Source: Pratylenchus scribneri
Taxonomy: Eukaryota; Nematoda; Chromadorea; Rhabditida; Pratylenchidae
Length of the DNA: 64,000 nt
NCBI GenBank assembly: GCA_030063045.1
Contig: JAQSEB010000037.1
Coordinates: 124,001 to 188,000, forward strand
Reading direction: 5' to 3'
Within the stretch, counting starts at the first letter, position 1. The number at the start of each line of letters is the position of its first letter. This document shows positions 1 to 24,917 of the stretch, piece after piece. The position numbers were made by a program, and so were the translations under genes. The notes under the pieces were generated by a model. The model made no database searches. It was not told where the DNA came from and worked only from the letters and a program-made list of their open reading frames with translations.

Positions 1-381
1 TAATAGATAGTATTTGGAATTTCCGATTATACCATCAGATAGAGGAGATTCAGATGCAAATAATTTGTGATTTTGACAATTGTGTGTGGCTTAGAAAATA
101 AAAATTTTACTTTGAAAAATTAGTCAGTCGAGTTGCGTGCCTTCAGCAAAAATTTCTTCAAGCATTTTTGCCCCTGGCACTAAGATAAGAATGGATAAAA
201 TTTGTGTTAATATTTTATCTTATTCCCAATACTCTTGCCTACATTTTGACTATATTTCAATCCGTATATCTTAATTTGTAATAAAGTTATGACAAAAAAC
301 AAGTGGAAACGGACTTTTGGGTCACCCTGTATTTTAATGCTTTTTAGACAATTACATCAAATATATTTGCCATAAATAAAA
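1..381. other. Flank upstream of the receptor gene; no gene seen
   Basis: No coding exon can be supported here. Around 310-333 there is a short stretch (ggacttttgggtcaccctgt) that resembles the inner end of Tc1/mariner-type inverted repeats. Its partner is not visible, so this is only a resemblance. The sequence just before 382 presumably holds the promoter of the nuclear receptor gene. Confidence 0.4.
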
Positions 382-3300
382 ATGACTTCTTCCGCCTCGG
401 TATTCTCATCACAGCATCAGCAAAATGGTCAAACTTCTTCTTCTGCATCATTTTGCGTTGTTTGCGCCGGTCCAACCAATGGAATATGGCATTATGGGGT
501 GGAATCTTGCCGAGCTTGTGCCTCATTTTTTCATCGCTCCGTGAAAGATGCTCGCAAATATGTTTGCCGTTCAGAGCAGAATTGCCTGATTATTAATGGT
601 GGGCACAAAAATTGGGGAATTTTAACATCCAAATTTGTAAAATTTGATCCCGAATTAAATTAAATTTTTCAAGAAATTAGTTTAGTAATTTGACTATATT
701 TTATAGCTTATCCGATTTTGGCATATTTTGTCGCTTTTTGGTAATAAAATTTTTGCCAATTTCAATTAAAAATTTTTATTTATTTGCCTCGAAATTATCA
801 AAAAAGTTATGATTATGACCAAACCTGGCAAAATTGGCCAAATTTTTTTTGGCCTTAACATTCTGGCCAATTATGTTTAATTCAATCATTTTGACATAAA
901 AATTCTTTACAAAAATATAAATTAATCCGTAGAAAAATGAATAAAATTCGGGTGAAAATGAGTAGCTATTATTTATATATATTTACTACATATTGATTAG
1001 CAAATAGCAATGCCAAAAATTTCTCCATTTTCCTTTCTTTTTGCTTGTTCCCATCTCCCACTCAATGGGAAGAGCAGAGAAATGGGCGTAAGGGCGATAG
1101 ACAACGATGAATTATCTCCCTTCCTTTAGTTTTATTTGCTCCTATTGCCTGCTTCCCATTCGATATTACCCCCAGAATTGAGCTATTCCTATATAAGCGA
1201 GTTGTCTTTTCCCATTGCTGTGGGATTCAGTGGAGCAAAGGAAAAAGAATAGCTTCGTGCTGTGAGGTTTCAAACGTTCCTTCCCCCCCTCCCCCTCGTA
1301 GGGCCAGAGCCTTCCCTTAAAAGGCATTTGCGACCTCGCAGGGCGGGGAGGGGGGAGGATGTGGCCTATTAAGCGGCTGAATCAACCAAATTTTTTCCCG
1401 AATAATTGTGTAAAAAATGTTAAAAATGTTTAATAAAATGTTGACCCTTTTTAAACAAATTAACCACATTTTTCTAAAAAAATTCCCCTGGAAAATGTTT
1501 TATTAAACTGGTATATTTGATTATTTTTTTAAAAATTAGAATCAAAATTTAAGCAATTTTTACCATTTAATTATTGTTGAAATTTAATTAAAAAATTTGA
1601 TTATAATTTTAATGTGCTTTTTTAGAAGAAGGCTTGCGCAATTCTTGTCGATTTTGCCGTCTGAAAAAATGCATTGAAGTGGGCATGGTCCTGGATGAGC
1701 CCAGAAAAAGGGAGAAGAAAGGTGCCAAAAATATAAAAAAAATAATATTTTAATTAATATTTAATTTTTAATAATATTTTTAAATATTTTTAGAAGAAAG
1801 CCAAAGCCTTCCCTCGGTCCCATCCATCCAACCGGAACATTCTTCCCATCAACAACAGCAGCCAATGATCTTTTACCAATCCACCTCATTTTCACCGCAA
1901 CTTCATGGTTCACCGCCCGCAAATATTCCATCACCAGCTGCTGAATCCACAATTGAATCTCGCATTCCAATCACACATGAATTTGAGCAACACATTCGAC
2001 AATTCGAACATGGCATGAAGGCGGTGGCCATTGTTGAGGGAATTACCATGGAAGTGGCCGGCACTGAGCAGGTGGGAATAATTTAAAAAATATTCATTTT
2101 TTTTGATTTAATTATTCCAATCATTATAAATTAATTATTAATTTAAATAAATTAAAGGGAAAATTAATTTGACATTTTTATTTGATTTTTTTTATATTAG
2201 ATTTATTTGAATTTTATTAAAACAATTTTATGCCCTTTCCCTTTATAATTATTTAAAGCTAGAAAAGGGTCGATTTAAGAAAAATCAAAAAAGAATTAAG
2301 CTAGGAGTTTGGAATTTTATTCAAAAATTAATTTATTATTATTAAATTAAAATATTCAATTTTTTGATATATTTATTTCAGTCATTTAATTTTAGTTTAA
2401 TTTGATGTTTTCTTTAAATTTTATACCATTTTATTTAAATAAAGTTCATTTTATTTAAATAAAGTTCATTTTATTTAAATAAAGTTCAAAGGGGGTCCAC
2501 TTGAGAAAAGTTGAATGAATATTAATTTAATAATTTTAGAAATTTTTAAAATAATTCCCATCCAAAATTAAATTAAAAATGAAGATTTAAGTATATTTTA
2601 TCTCCATCCTTTTACAGTTCAAATTATTAACATACGATGAGTTCAAACGTTCGTTGAAAAGCCAAATTCTGTTGGTTTATGCAATGATTCGTGACTATTT
2701 CCCCTCAATCAATCAATTACCCATCGAGACTAAAATCAAATTACTTCGAAAATTTGGCAGAGAATTCACCATGCTTATCAAAGCACAAATGACGGTAAAT
2801 AATTTTATTTTTTTCTTTATTTTCACTAATTTTTGGTCTAATTAAATTTTTAAAATAATTTAAAAAAATAATTTAAAAAAATTTTTTAAAAACATTTTTT
2901 ATTTCACTAATTTTTGGTCTAATTAAATTTTTAGTCATTTTTAAAACAATTTTAAAAAATTTTTTTAAATTTTACTAATTTTTGGTCTAATTAAAATTTT
3001 AAAATAATTTTTTAAAATTATTTTCACTAATTTTTGGTCTAATTAAAATTTTAATTTTTAAAATAATTAAAAAAAATTTTTTTAAACATTTTTTAAATTT
3101 CACTAATTTTTGGTCTAATTAAATTTTTAGTAATTTTTAAAACAATTTTAAAAAATTTTTTTAAATTTTACTAATTTTTGGTCTAATTAAAATTTTAAAA
3201 TAATTTTTTAAAATTTTTAAAAAATAATTTTTTTAAATTTCGCTAATTTTTGCTCTTATTAAAATTTTAAAAAATAATTTTTAAAACATTAATTTACGCA

Positions 3301-4871
3301 AATTTTAGGTAAACGCATTCTCTGACCCTGATTCGCCATATGCAGTGATGATCCCAGGCGGTGTAATCGACATAAAATTAATGCTAGATATGTTGGCCGA
3401 TAAAATTGCTGATCCGGAAAAGCGAGAAAAGTGAGGGCAAAAAATTATAATTAAAGATAAAATTAAATTAATTTGAAGGTACGTTAAATCTTTTTGCCAA
3501 CGCCATTTCGACTTTTGCCGCTACAGATTTCGTCCGCTGAACATTTCTACTTTGGAATTTTCGGCATTGTCTGCCCTCCTCTTTTGGAATAATGGTGAGA
3601 AGGAATTAAATTATTAAATTAAAAATTTTTAATATTTTCCAAATACGACATCGAATTTTTTATTGTAATTTTTTTAAAATTTTTCTTATAATTTTTTGCA
3701 AATTTTTAGATTAATTTTTAAAAATTTTATTAGAATTTGTATTTTTAATTTGAATTTTTAAAAAAATTTGTATTAAAATTTTTTATTAGAATTTTTAAAA
3801 ATTAAAATTTTAAATTAGAATTTTTATAAAATTGTTATTATAATTTTTAAAATTTATTTACTAGAATTTTTAAAAAATTTTTATCAGAATTTTCAAAAAA
3901 ATTTTAATTGGAATTTTTAAAATTTTTTTTATTAGTATCTTTAAAAAATTTTATTATATAATTTTTTTAATATTATATAATGTATAGAAATTAAATTGAT
4001 TTTTATTTAAATTTATTTCATTCCTTCAGTGGAATACGCGGCCAGTGAATTTGTTGCCTCCGAAATTTATTCCTCAAAACGCGATGCACTTTATGTTGAA
4101 TTGAACTCAATCATTGGGGACAAACAGAGGGGCGAATTTTGTGATCAATCCTCGGCCGTCGTCCGCTTTGGTCGACTCATGGATTTGATCCATCAATTGG
4201 CGGTAAAAATAAAAATTCAAATCTAATCTAATTTCTATTCTCTCTAAACAATTAATTTATTATATGATACAGAAAATATTGGAAATTAATAAATTCCGAG
4301 ATTTACTTGATCCTGCTGATTTAGTAAATTTAAATCTCAACTTCTTAGACTTCGTACAAACACGAAAATTGCCCTCATTCGATTCGGCATGGTCGATTTA
4401 GTCTATGAAATTTCAAACCGGTATAAATGTTAAGATAATTGTTAATAAGCCAAAACCGTTTTTGGTTTAAACAACGGTTCAGTTTTTCAAAACAAGCCCA
4501 TACAAATTTGAAATTAAAATTTCATAGACTAAATCGACCATGCTGAATCGAATGAGCCTATTCTCGAGTCTGTACAAATTTTAGAAGCCAAAATTTTTGA
4601 AATTTGCTCGCTCAGCATATAGCTAATTTACGGGGGGATAAACCAATTCCCAGAATTAGCTGTGACATTAAACATTATTAAAATTTCCTTTTAATACTAT
4701 CAAAAATTTAAAAATATTTTTAAATATTACTTTTTCCAGGTATTCACATGGGAAGTTACGGAAGTGGCCGCAATGGCAAAAATATTCATGGACGTTGAAG
4801 ATATTTGGGATGAAATCCAACTGCCTGTTTTTATGCCAGAACAAATTCAAATGTTGAATGTTTCCTCGTGA
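382..4871 (+). CDS. Nuclear hormone receptor (nematode NHR family), 9 exons
   Basis: Predicted ligand-regulated transcription factor acting in the nucleus. Exons: 382-598, 1626-1721, 1794-2071, 2618-2794, 3309-3430, 3479-3594, 4030-4202, 4273-4353, 4740-4871; all phases agree and the product is 463 aa. Exon 1 carries the first C4 zinc finger (CVVC, then CRACASFF) and the start of the second. Exon 2 completes the second finger with SCRFCRLKKC, the classic end of an NHR DNA-binding domain. Exons 4-9 encode a helical region consistent with a ligand-binding domain; a segment YVKSFCQRHFDFCRY lies in exon 6. The family is hugely expanded in nematodes, so no one-to-one orthologue is proposed. The 3' end is the least certain part. 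Exon 8 could instead read on to a TAG at 4399, inside an inverted repeat, which would give a shorter protein. Introns 3, 4 and 8 carry repeats. Confidence 0.88.
2427..2488. repeat. Three tandem copies of a 20-bp unit
   Basis: The unit ttattttaaataaagttcat-like is repeated three times almost perfectly within intron 3 of the nuclear receptor gene. It contains the small palindrome atttaaat. It is a simple minisatellite with no evident function. Confidence 0.85.
2824..3270. repeat. AT-rich satellite in receptor intron 4
   Basis: The core cactaatttttggtctaatt recurs at about 2824, 2904, 2973, 3025, 3101 and 3169, with a decayed seventh copy near 3241. Copies are separated by A/T-only spacers of variable length. 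The array fills most of intron 4 and probably grew by slippage or unequal exchange. Confidence 0.85.
4374..4556. repeat. Short foldback element in receptor intron 8
   Basis: The left arm starts ctcattcgattcggcatggt and the right arm is its near-perfect reverse complement, giving a hairpin of about 183 bp with arms over 40 bp long. It looks like a MITE. It lies in intron 8, or would supply an alternative stop codon if exon 8 is read through. No clear target duplication could be set apart from the arms. Confidence 0.8.
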
Positions 4872-4964
4872 TAATATGAAACATTTTCTTTGACATATTG
4901 ACTTAAATTTCAATTCTCAATTATTCATTTTATTTATTTTTTTATTCCAAATTATAGCTCAATT

Positions 4965-5636
4965 GGTACTTGTATACTTTGTATCCGCCAGAACCCTTAA
5001 AAAATTTCGAAATTTTTTCTCTACAAAATTATATACCAATCGATTCGTCTTGGCGAGCTGGTTATGAAAATGTTAAAATTTTGAACATCAGCACATTTGG
5101 CAAAATTATGAACTCATGAAAATTGAAAAAGTACTTGGTCCCCCCTATGGGTCTGAACTCGAAAAATTTTTTGAAAATTTTTTTAGTCAATTTATAGCTC
5201 ATTCGACGCGTCTCGACTAGCAGAATGCGAATCTCTTATCGGTTTCGCATAAAACACAAAAATAAAAAAGTTACAGTCGCGCAAGTCTGCGCAGTTCCAA
5301 CACATCCAGCGAAACTAAAATGGCCGTAACTTTTTTATTTTTATGTTATATGCGAAATCGATGGCAGATTCGAGCTTCTCTCATCGAGACGCGTCGACAG
5401 AGATATAATTCGACCGAAAAAATGTTAAAAAATTTTTCGAGCTCAGACCCATAGGGGGGACCAAGCACCTTTTTCGATTTCTTTGAGGTCATAACTTTTT
5501 TATTTCTGGGTTTTATGCGAAACTAATAACATTTTCATAACCAGCTCGCCAAGACGAGTCGATTGGTATATAATTTTGTAGAAAAAAATTTCGAAATTTT
5601 TTAAGGGTTCTGGCGGATACAAAGTATACAAGTACC
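4965..5636. mobile_element. Palindromic MITE with 8-bp target duplication (GGTACTT ends)
   Basis: This 672-bp element is one long imperfect palindrome. The left end is GGTACTTGTATACTTTG and the right end is its reverse complement, and homology extends over 100 bp inward. A second inverted pair lies nearer the centre (around 5132-5220 and 5380-5470). It is flanked by an exact 8-bp direct repeat, gctcaatt, at 4957-4964 and 5637-5644. It has no coding capacity. An 8-bp duplication is typical of hAT and a few other DNA transposon superfamilies. A relict half-copy of the internal part is found at about 41385-41560. Confidence 0.9.
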
Positions 5637-5649
5637 GCTCAATTTTACA

Positions 5650-6152
5650 TAGGGTTGCGCCCCCGCAGTGCGGGGGCGGGTTGTGCGGGGGTCGGGGTTT
5701 GCGGGGTTGGCACTTGCGGGGACGGGTTCGGGGGTGACCCCTTGCGGGGGCCCCCGCGGGGATGCCCGCGGGGGCGGGGGTAGCGTAAATTTTTTAAAAA
5801 GCCAAATTTTTCAAATAAAAAATTTTTTTGAAGAAAAATTTCATCCAAAAATGGCCGCGCAGCGAAAAATTTTACCTAAAAATAGCCTCGCAGAGAAAAA
5901 TTTTAATAAAAAATTTTAATATCCTACAAAAATTTGGTCAAAATTTCCCTATCGAACCCCATTTTCCTTGAAAAATCCAATAATATGGGGTGCATGTTCA
6001 CCCCCGCGGGGGTGCGGGGGCGCGGGGGTGGCTCTTGCGGGGATGCGGGGGCGCGGGGGTGGCAAGTGCGGGGGCGGGGTCGGGGGTGAGACCCAAAATG
6101 TGCGGGGATCCCCGTCGGGGGTGGCCCCCGCGGGTGCGGGGGCGCAACCCTA
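5650..6152. mobile_element. GC-rich hAT-type non-autonomous element
   Basis: The termini TAGGGTTGCGCCCCCGC and its reverse complement bound a 503-bp element with an exact 8-bp target duplication, attttaca, at 5642-5649 and 6153-6160. The TAGGG end fits the hAT terminal consensus. Both arms are extremely G+C-rich runs of short gcgggggc-like units, in sharp contrast to the AT-rich host, while the centre is AT-rich. The open frames on both strands of the arms are low-complexity and not credible proteins. It abuts the preceding element's target duplication. Confidence 0.9.
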
Positions 6153-7278
6153 ATTTTACATATCTTTAATCGATAAATCATTTTACTTAATTTAATTCAT
6201 TCAATTACAAGCAACTTTCGAATCGTGTGAAATTTGACATAATATTTCAAATTTTTAGATTCCACATCTTACTTTTTTCCGCATCCATTCAGTAAAATAA
6301 AAATATTACCAATAAATCAATAATTTCATTGATTATTGGCATTTTTAAGAGTAAAAATTTTGGCCATATTTACGGCTTTAGCAGTTGAATCGAGAGTCGA
6401 GACTAGTTTTAGGATTACAGAGGATAAATTTATAAAATTTAGTCTGATATAATAACATTTTAAGACTCGAAAATGCCAAAATTTCCCTCAATAAATTTAA
6501 TATATTGTGGGTAAATTATAATATTCTCTCTTACCACCCTTTCACCAAAATTTCTAGTGAACACATTTATTCTGTAATTGAATAACAACAAAAAAAAGCA
6601 TAAAAAATTGGGGGTGTCTTCTCCGGAGATGACAAAAAATGAAATTTGGGATAAAATATTTTATAGGAGACCAGAAAATTAAATTTGGGACATAAAAATG
6701 GATCAAAAATGGCAGTTTTGATTGTGAGCGGCACGGCACAGGTAATTGTGAAGGGATTTGGGATAAATAATAATTTTTGGGTTTAAATTCGGTTTTATGT
6801 TGAGCTCTCTCTGGGCATTCCTGTTGGCTGAATTTGGAAGGATTTTTTAAAAATCGAGTCCATGGAATTTACTAATTTTTATTTCTGTTAAAAATTTAAT
6901 TTTTGAATTTTTTAAATTTTTTTGGCCCTAAATCAGACCAAAAATAGCATAAATAAAGAAATTTTTATCCTTAATATTATATTAATATATTTCCATGGAC
7001 TTTTTTTATTACAAAAGTGAAAATATGTTGGAAAAGTATTTTTGGGATAAAAATAAAAAGAAATGGCAAGGCAAAGGGCACTGCAAAGGTCAAAAGGCAA
7101 GAAAAAATATTGAAACTTGAAAGGCAAAAATTTTGGGAAAAAATCTATTTTGGCTTTGATTGAAAAAGGGTGAATTTTGGTGCGCGCACAAAATTATAAA
7201 ATTTTTGGGGAAAACTACTATTGAAAATATTGTTCGAAAATAAGCCTCGATTGTTCAATTTGCATTATTCATCGGCTA
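6153..7278. other. Convergent intergenic interval; no gene seen
   Basis: This interval lies between the 3' end of the receptor gene (with its downstream transposons) and the 3' end of the collagen gene. It is AT-rich. Short open frames of about 60 codons on the minus strand lack any recognisable feature. It should contain the collagen 3' UTR next to the stop codon at 7279. Confidence 0.6.
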
Positions 7279-20582
<13,304 letters not shown>

Positions 20583-23500
20583 GGGAAATGAATGCCGGCC
20601 ACCTTGTGCCGTTCACAACAAAAATAGCCTAATTAGCCAATGTGATAAAATTTTAGTTATTAATTTCGACTAAAATTAATAGAATTTTAATTAACGCAAA
20701 ATATGATAAATAAAAATTAAAAATATTTTATTAAACATAATTAAAAAGTCAAGATTTAGAAATAAATTATATTATAAAATTTTTAATTGGGAATTAGGAT
20801 CAAAATTTTAAGGAAATAAAAATTAATATATTTATAATCTATAAAATGAAAATCGAATGAAATTTCTTCCTTTAGTTATTTTCTGGAGGATTTTGAGGGA
20901 AAAGCGCCATTTGCTATAATCCCAAATCCCCAAATTGCCATTTTCCGTGGACCAAAATTAAAAAGAAAAAAGCGAGCTTGATCATGGAATCGGAGAAAAA
21001 AGCACATTTGGCCGATCACTTTTTGGGGTTTTGGAATTGAAGGAAAGAAAAGGAGAGGATCAACGATAGCAGGTGTGCCGGCTGGCCAAAATGGAATTTT
21101 TAAGGGATTTTTATTAGCGGCAAAAAATGAAAGAAAATGTGTGAAGCAGCAAAACGACATGCCGTAAATGCGGTGAATTATAAAATAAAAGATTTTGTTA
21201 GAATTATTTTTGAAAAATATTAATTTTTTGAGTGAGGATTCTACAAAAATTAAAATAATAACCCCCTAGTTTTATGGCCAAATTTATTGTTTTAATTTTA
21301 GATAATCTGTTTAAATGGAATTTGATTTTGCAACCAAACTTTTAAGTAAATGCTTAATTTAATTATTGTATTATTTATTAGAAATGAAAAAAAAATTATT
21401 AAATTCCTATTAAAATAAATAACTTTTAAAAGAATAAATTCTAGAATTTTGGAATAACAAGATCAAAAATTTTGATCAACTCTCGCCGGATTACACCCTT
21501 TTACAATAAATGAATGAATTGGATTTGAAGATGATTGAATTGGGAAGAAGGTTGAGCAGATTGGATGAATTTGGGGATGGATGAGGATGAATTTTAGGAG
21601 ATGAATTTGGTGGATGACTCATCCACATTTTGTGAAGCCAATCTTTAAGGCAAATTTTCAGCCTGTGAAGGATGTTGGAATTGGCCGGCGGGATTTGCAA
21701 AGCAACCGAAAGGGGCCCTTTCCCTCCGTGATGGATTGCTTCTGCTGCTGGCGGGACATGTGGCCGACCCACATTTTGCCGCCACTGCAAAACTATAGAA
21801 TAGACGCCGGATTCTGATGAAGGGAATGGGAGGATCACATCGATGAAGGGGCCTCCTCCAAAATGCCCAGAGAAATCAATCACATCCAAAATTTCCCTCT
21901 TTAGTCCTCATTCAATGCATTTTCTTCCTATCTCTTTAATGGGAGAAAAGGGAAAAGCGGATATTAGCCCAGTCGGCTTCCAAATGCCAAGGGGAATCCT
22001 TCAAAATCCATTCCTTCTTTTATACACCGATTTGTTCGGTTCGGGAAGCTTTTGAGAATGTTTAGAATAGAAAAGATAATAAGCATTTTATTGGATATTT
22101 CCTCAAAAGAATGTCTAATATTTTATGGCCATTTTAATGGGACCATTAAAATATTACCTAGCTTCAACTTGGAATATTTTCGAATTAGAATTTTCAAGTT
22201 TTTTAGGATTTCGGTTATTAACAAATAAAAGCTGATTTGGTTCAAAAATTAAAAAATAAATAAATAATTTTCATGCTGAGTGAGGGCGGATTTCTTTTTA
22301 GATTTATGAAATGAATTTATTGTGTTTAATAATTAAAATATTTGAAAATGATATTTAATTAAAGAAAAGGAAATAGAAAATATATAAAAAAGAATTTAAA
22401 ATAGTTAAAATTTAAAAAAAAAATAAATTTTTAAAAATTTTTTAAAAAATTGCTTTAAATTTTTAAATTAAATATCAATAAATTATTAAAAATATTTTAA
22501 AATTTTGTTTACTAAAAATAAAAAATTATTGTAAAAAATTTATGGGATCAAACAAAAAATGTTGCAATTTTTATGATTATTTGTCGCATTTGGCCAACTA
22601 AAAAATGATTGACAGATGGGCGAAGGGAAAATTTGGGAAGGAGAGAGACATTTTCGTCTTCAGCGACCAACAAATGGCCAAAAGAGCCGACCGATGATTC
22701 GGCCATTCCCTTCCATTGGAGGTGGCCATATGGCCAATGGTCATTTTTTGGGTGGGCGGCTAAATGGCCAGCTGTCATTTTTGTTGCGATTTTTCGGGAA
22801 AAAAAGAGATCCAGACTCCAAAGAAGAAGAAAAAGAAGCTATATAATATTTGGCACATCAGAGATTATTCTGTGAATTAACTAAATGGCAAATATATATT
22901 GGAAATCAAAATGGCAAAAATGACCAATATATTTGAAAAATTTGTAAAAATTTGAAAGGCTTAAAAAATTTTTTTTTTGAATAAGTAATGGAAAAATTAA
23001 ATTTATAAAATATAATTTGTATTAATTTTAATTATTTAAAATTCTTTTAAAGCTTACAAAAATGACAAAGAGAATTGAGTTTGTGAGAGTTAAATGCCAA
23101 TTTTATAAAAAAAATTACTGAATTGATAGTTTGTTAAAATAATATTTAGAAAAGAGAGGAAAAAATAATTTGGAAAATTAAAATTTAATGGACATTTTAA
23201 TTATTTTTCAGATAAATTATGAAGAAATAAAAGATATAATTTGTTATTAATTCTCTACAATTTTAATTTTTTTTTTAAAAAGCTCATATAAAATTGAAGA
23301 GGATTGCGTTGCGATATTTATTTGCAATTTTTAATCAATTTGATAATTTGATAAAATTACAATTTAAAGATTTGTATTATTTAGAGGAACATTCGAGAAT
23401 TTTTTGGGAAAATTTTTTTTAGAAAATTAGAAGGATGAATCCAGCCGCAATAAATTTAATCCAATTTTTATTGGGCTCTAATGCAATATTTTAAGCACCA

Positions 23501-24917
23501 ATTGATTTTCACTCTTTGAGTTTGTCCCCATATAACACTTTTTTGCACCTTCTTCCAACACACACCTGTGCATTGCATTTTTTGCACAGTGGCCAAAAGG
23601 CGATCGCTTATGCATTGGGCCCCAAACTAAAGAAGGAAGCTAAAGAAGGAAACATTAGGTGAGTCTGCTGAGTGGACGATTTATGCGGATGGATGGATGA
23701 AAGTGGGTTGGGGAAAAGCCTTCTTATAGAAGCAAATGTGTGGATTGAGGGAATATATGGGATGAATCGGTATCGGGGCGATGATGCCCAATGGGCCAGT
23801 GGCCAAGGCAAACCCAACGGGAAAAGACCGAAGTAGACCATCGGTTGCCAATCCACAAGGCCAAACTATGCTTACTAAAGACGAGGGCAACTGTGCTTCC
23901 CACATATTTTGCTTGGGTAGAGTGGAATGAATGAATGGACAGAATGCTGTGGAAGAAAAAGTGGCCATTGGTTGTGCGCCAACTGTTGACCTTAAGAAGC
24001 CGTCCTATGGCGATTGACAAAGAATGAGAAGAACGATGATTAAAGCGAGTGAATGGCCATTAGCGGTGTGAATGTGAATTGGATTGGAATGGGGAAAATG
24101 GAAAGGAAGAGGAAGTTTTAATTCACCGTATTAAAAATGATTTAATGAAAAATTAAATTTTTAAATTAATTGATTATTTTATTTGTAGTGATATTGTTCT
24201 AATGGAGAGAATATAAAATGTTTTCACTAGAGATTGGCTCGGGACCGGATCCTTTGCTGGCTTGCGGGATTCTCAAACCGGTCCCTCAAGAAAAAAGTGC
24301 AAATCCCGCACGGGATTTTGCGGGATTGAGGAATTTTTGCAGGATCAAAAATCCAGTTCAGGAATCCAGCAGAGAAGGTATATTTTGCCGATTTCTAATT
24401 TTCACAGCATTATTAATAAAAAATTCTGTCAAATTGATCCTTTTTCTGTCTATTCTAACTACAAATGTGCATTATTGCGATAATATTAGCAAAAATTAAA
24501 ATATTTTATTTATATATTTTTCTAAAATTGGAATAAATCTAACATGAGTAATATTCTCATCATAATTCAGAATTAAATTATTATTATTTGATTTTTCTAA
24601 ATTATTAAAATATTTCTTTGAATTTAATCTAAAATAAGAATTCAAATATTTTCCAATTAATTTTCGGCTTAAATTTTCCTCTTTATATTTTTTAATCTAA
24701 ATTTTTAAAATTAATCGAATTTTTTTCTTTACAATTATATTTCGATAAAATAAACAAAGTCAAAACAGATTTATATTTGTTTTAAATATAGGAATTAGAA
24801 GGTAATGTTTAGATAAAACCATCCACCAAAATATATATTTTAAAAAGATTATAAAAAGAGTAATCAAAAAATACAATCCGGGAATTTTCAAATCTTTAAA
24901 ATGTAAAATCGCTTCTA
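20583..24917. other. 4.3-kb intergenic region; collagen promoter side, no supported gene
   Basis: Upstream of the collagen start codon. It contains islands of more balanced base composition (about 20900-21180, 21600-22050, 22550-22850 and 23450-24110) within AT-rich DNA. These could be regulatory blocks or decayed exons. Open frames in them (longest 132 codons, minus strand, 21491-21889) resemble nothing I recognise and lack a consistent splice structure. A repeat-like patch at about 24230-24400 has recurring gcgggatt motifs. Confidence 0.5.

Noticed and set aside
4354..4401. Receptor exon 8 read through to TAG at 4399
   Set aside because: The last codons would come from a foldback element; splicing at gtacaa to the exon at 4740 keeps frame and adds a helical end. 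Not excluded.
5668..6181. Gly/Arg/Pro-rich open frames on both strands
   Set aside because: They are readings of the GC-rich arms of a hAT-type element with inverted ends and target duplication; low complexity in every frame.
21491..21889. 132-codon minus-strand frame upstream of the collagen gene
   Set aside because: No recognisable domain, no splice partners, and the tail is low complexity; kept only as an unexplained block of balanced composition.
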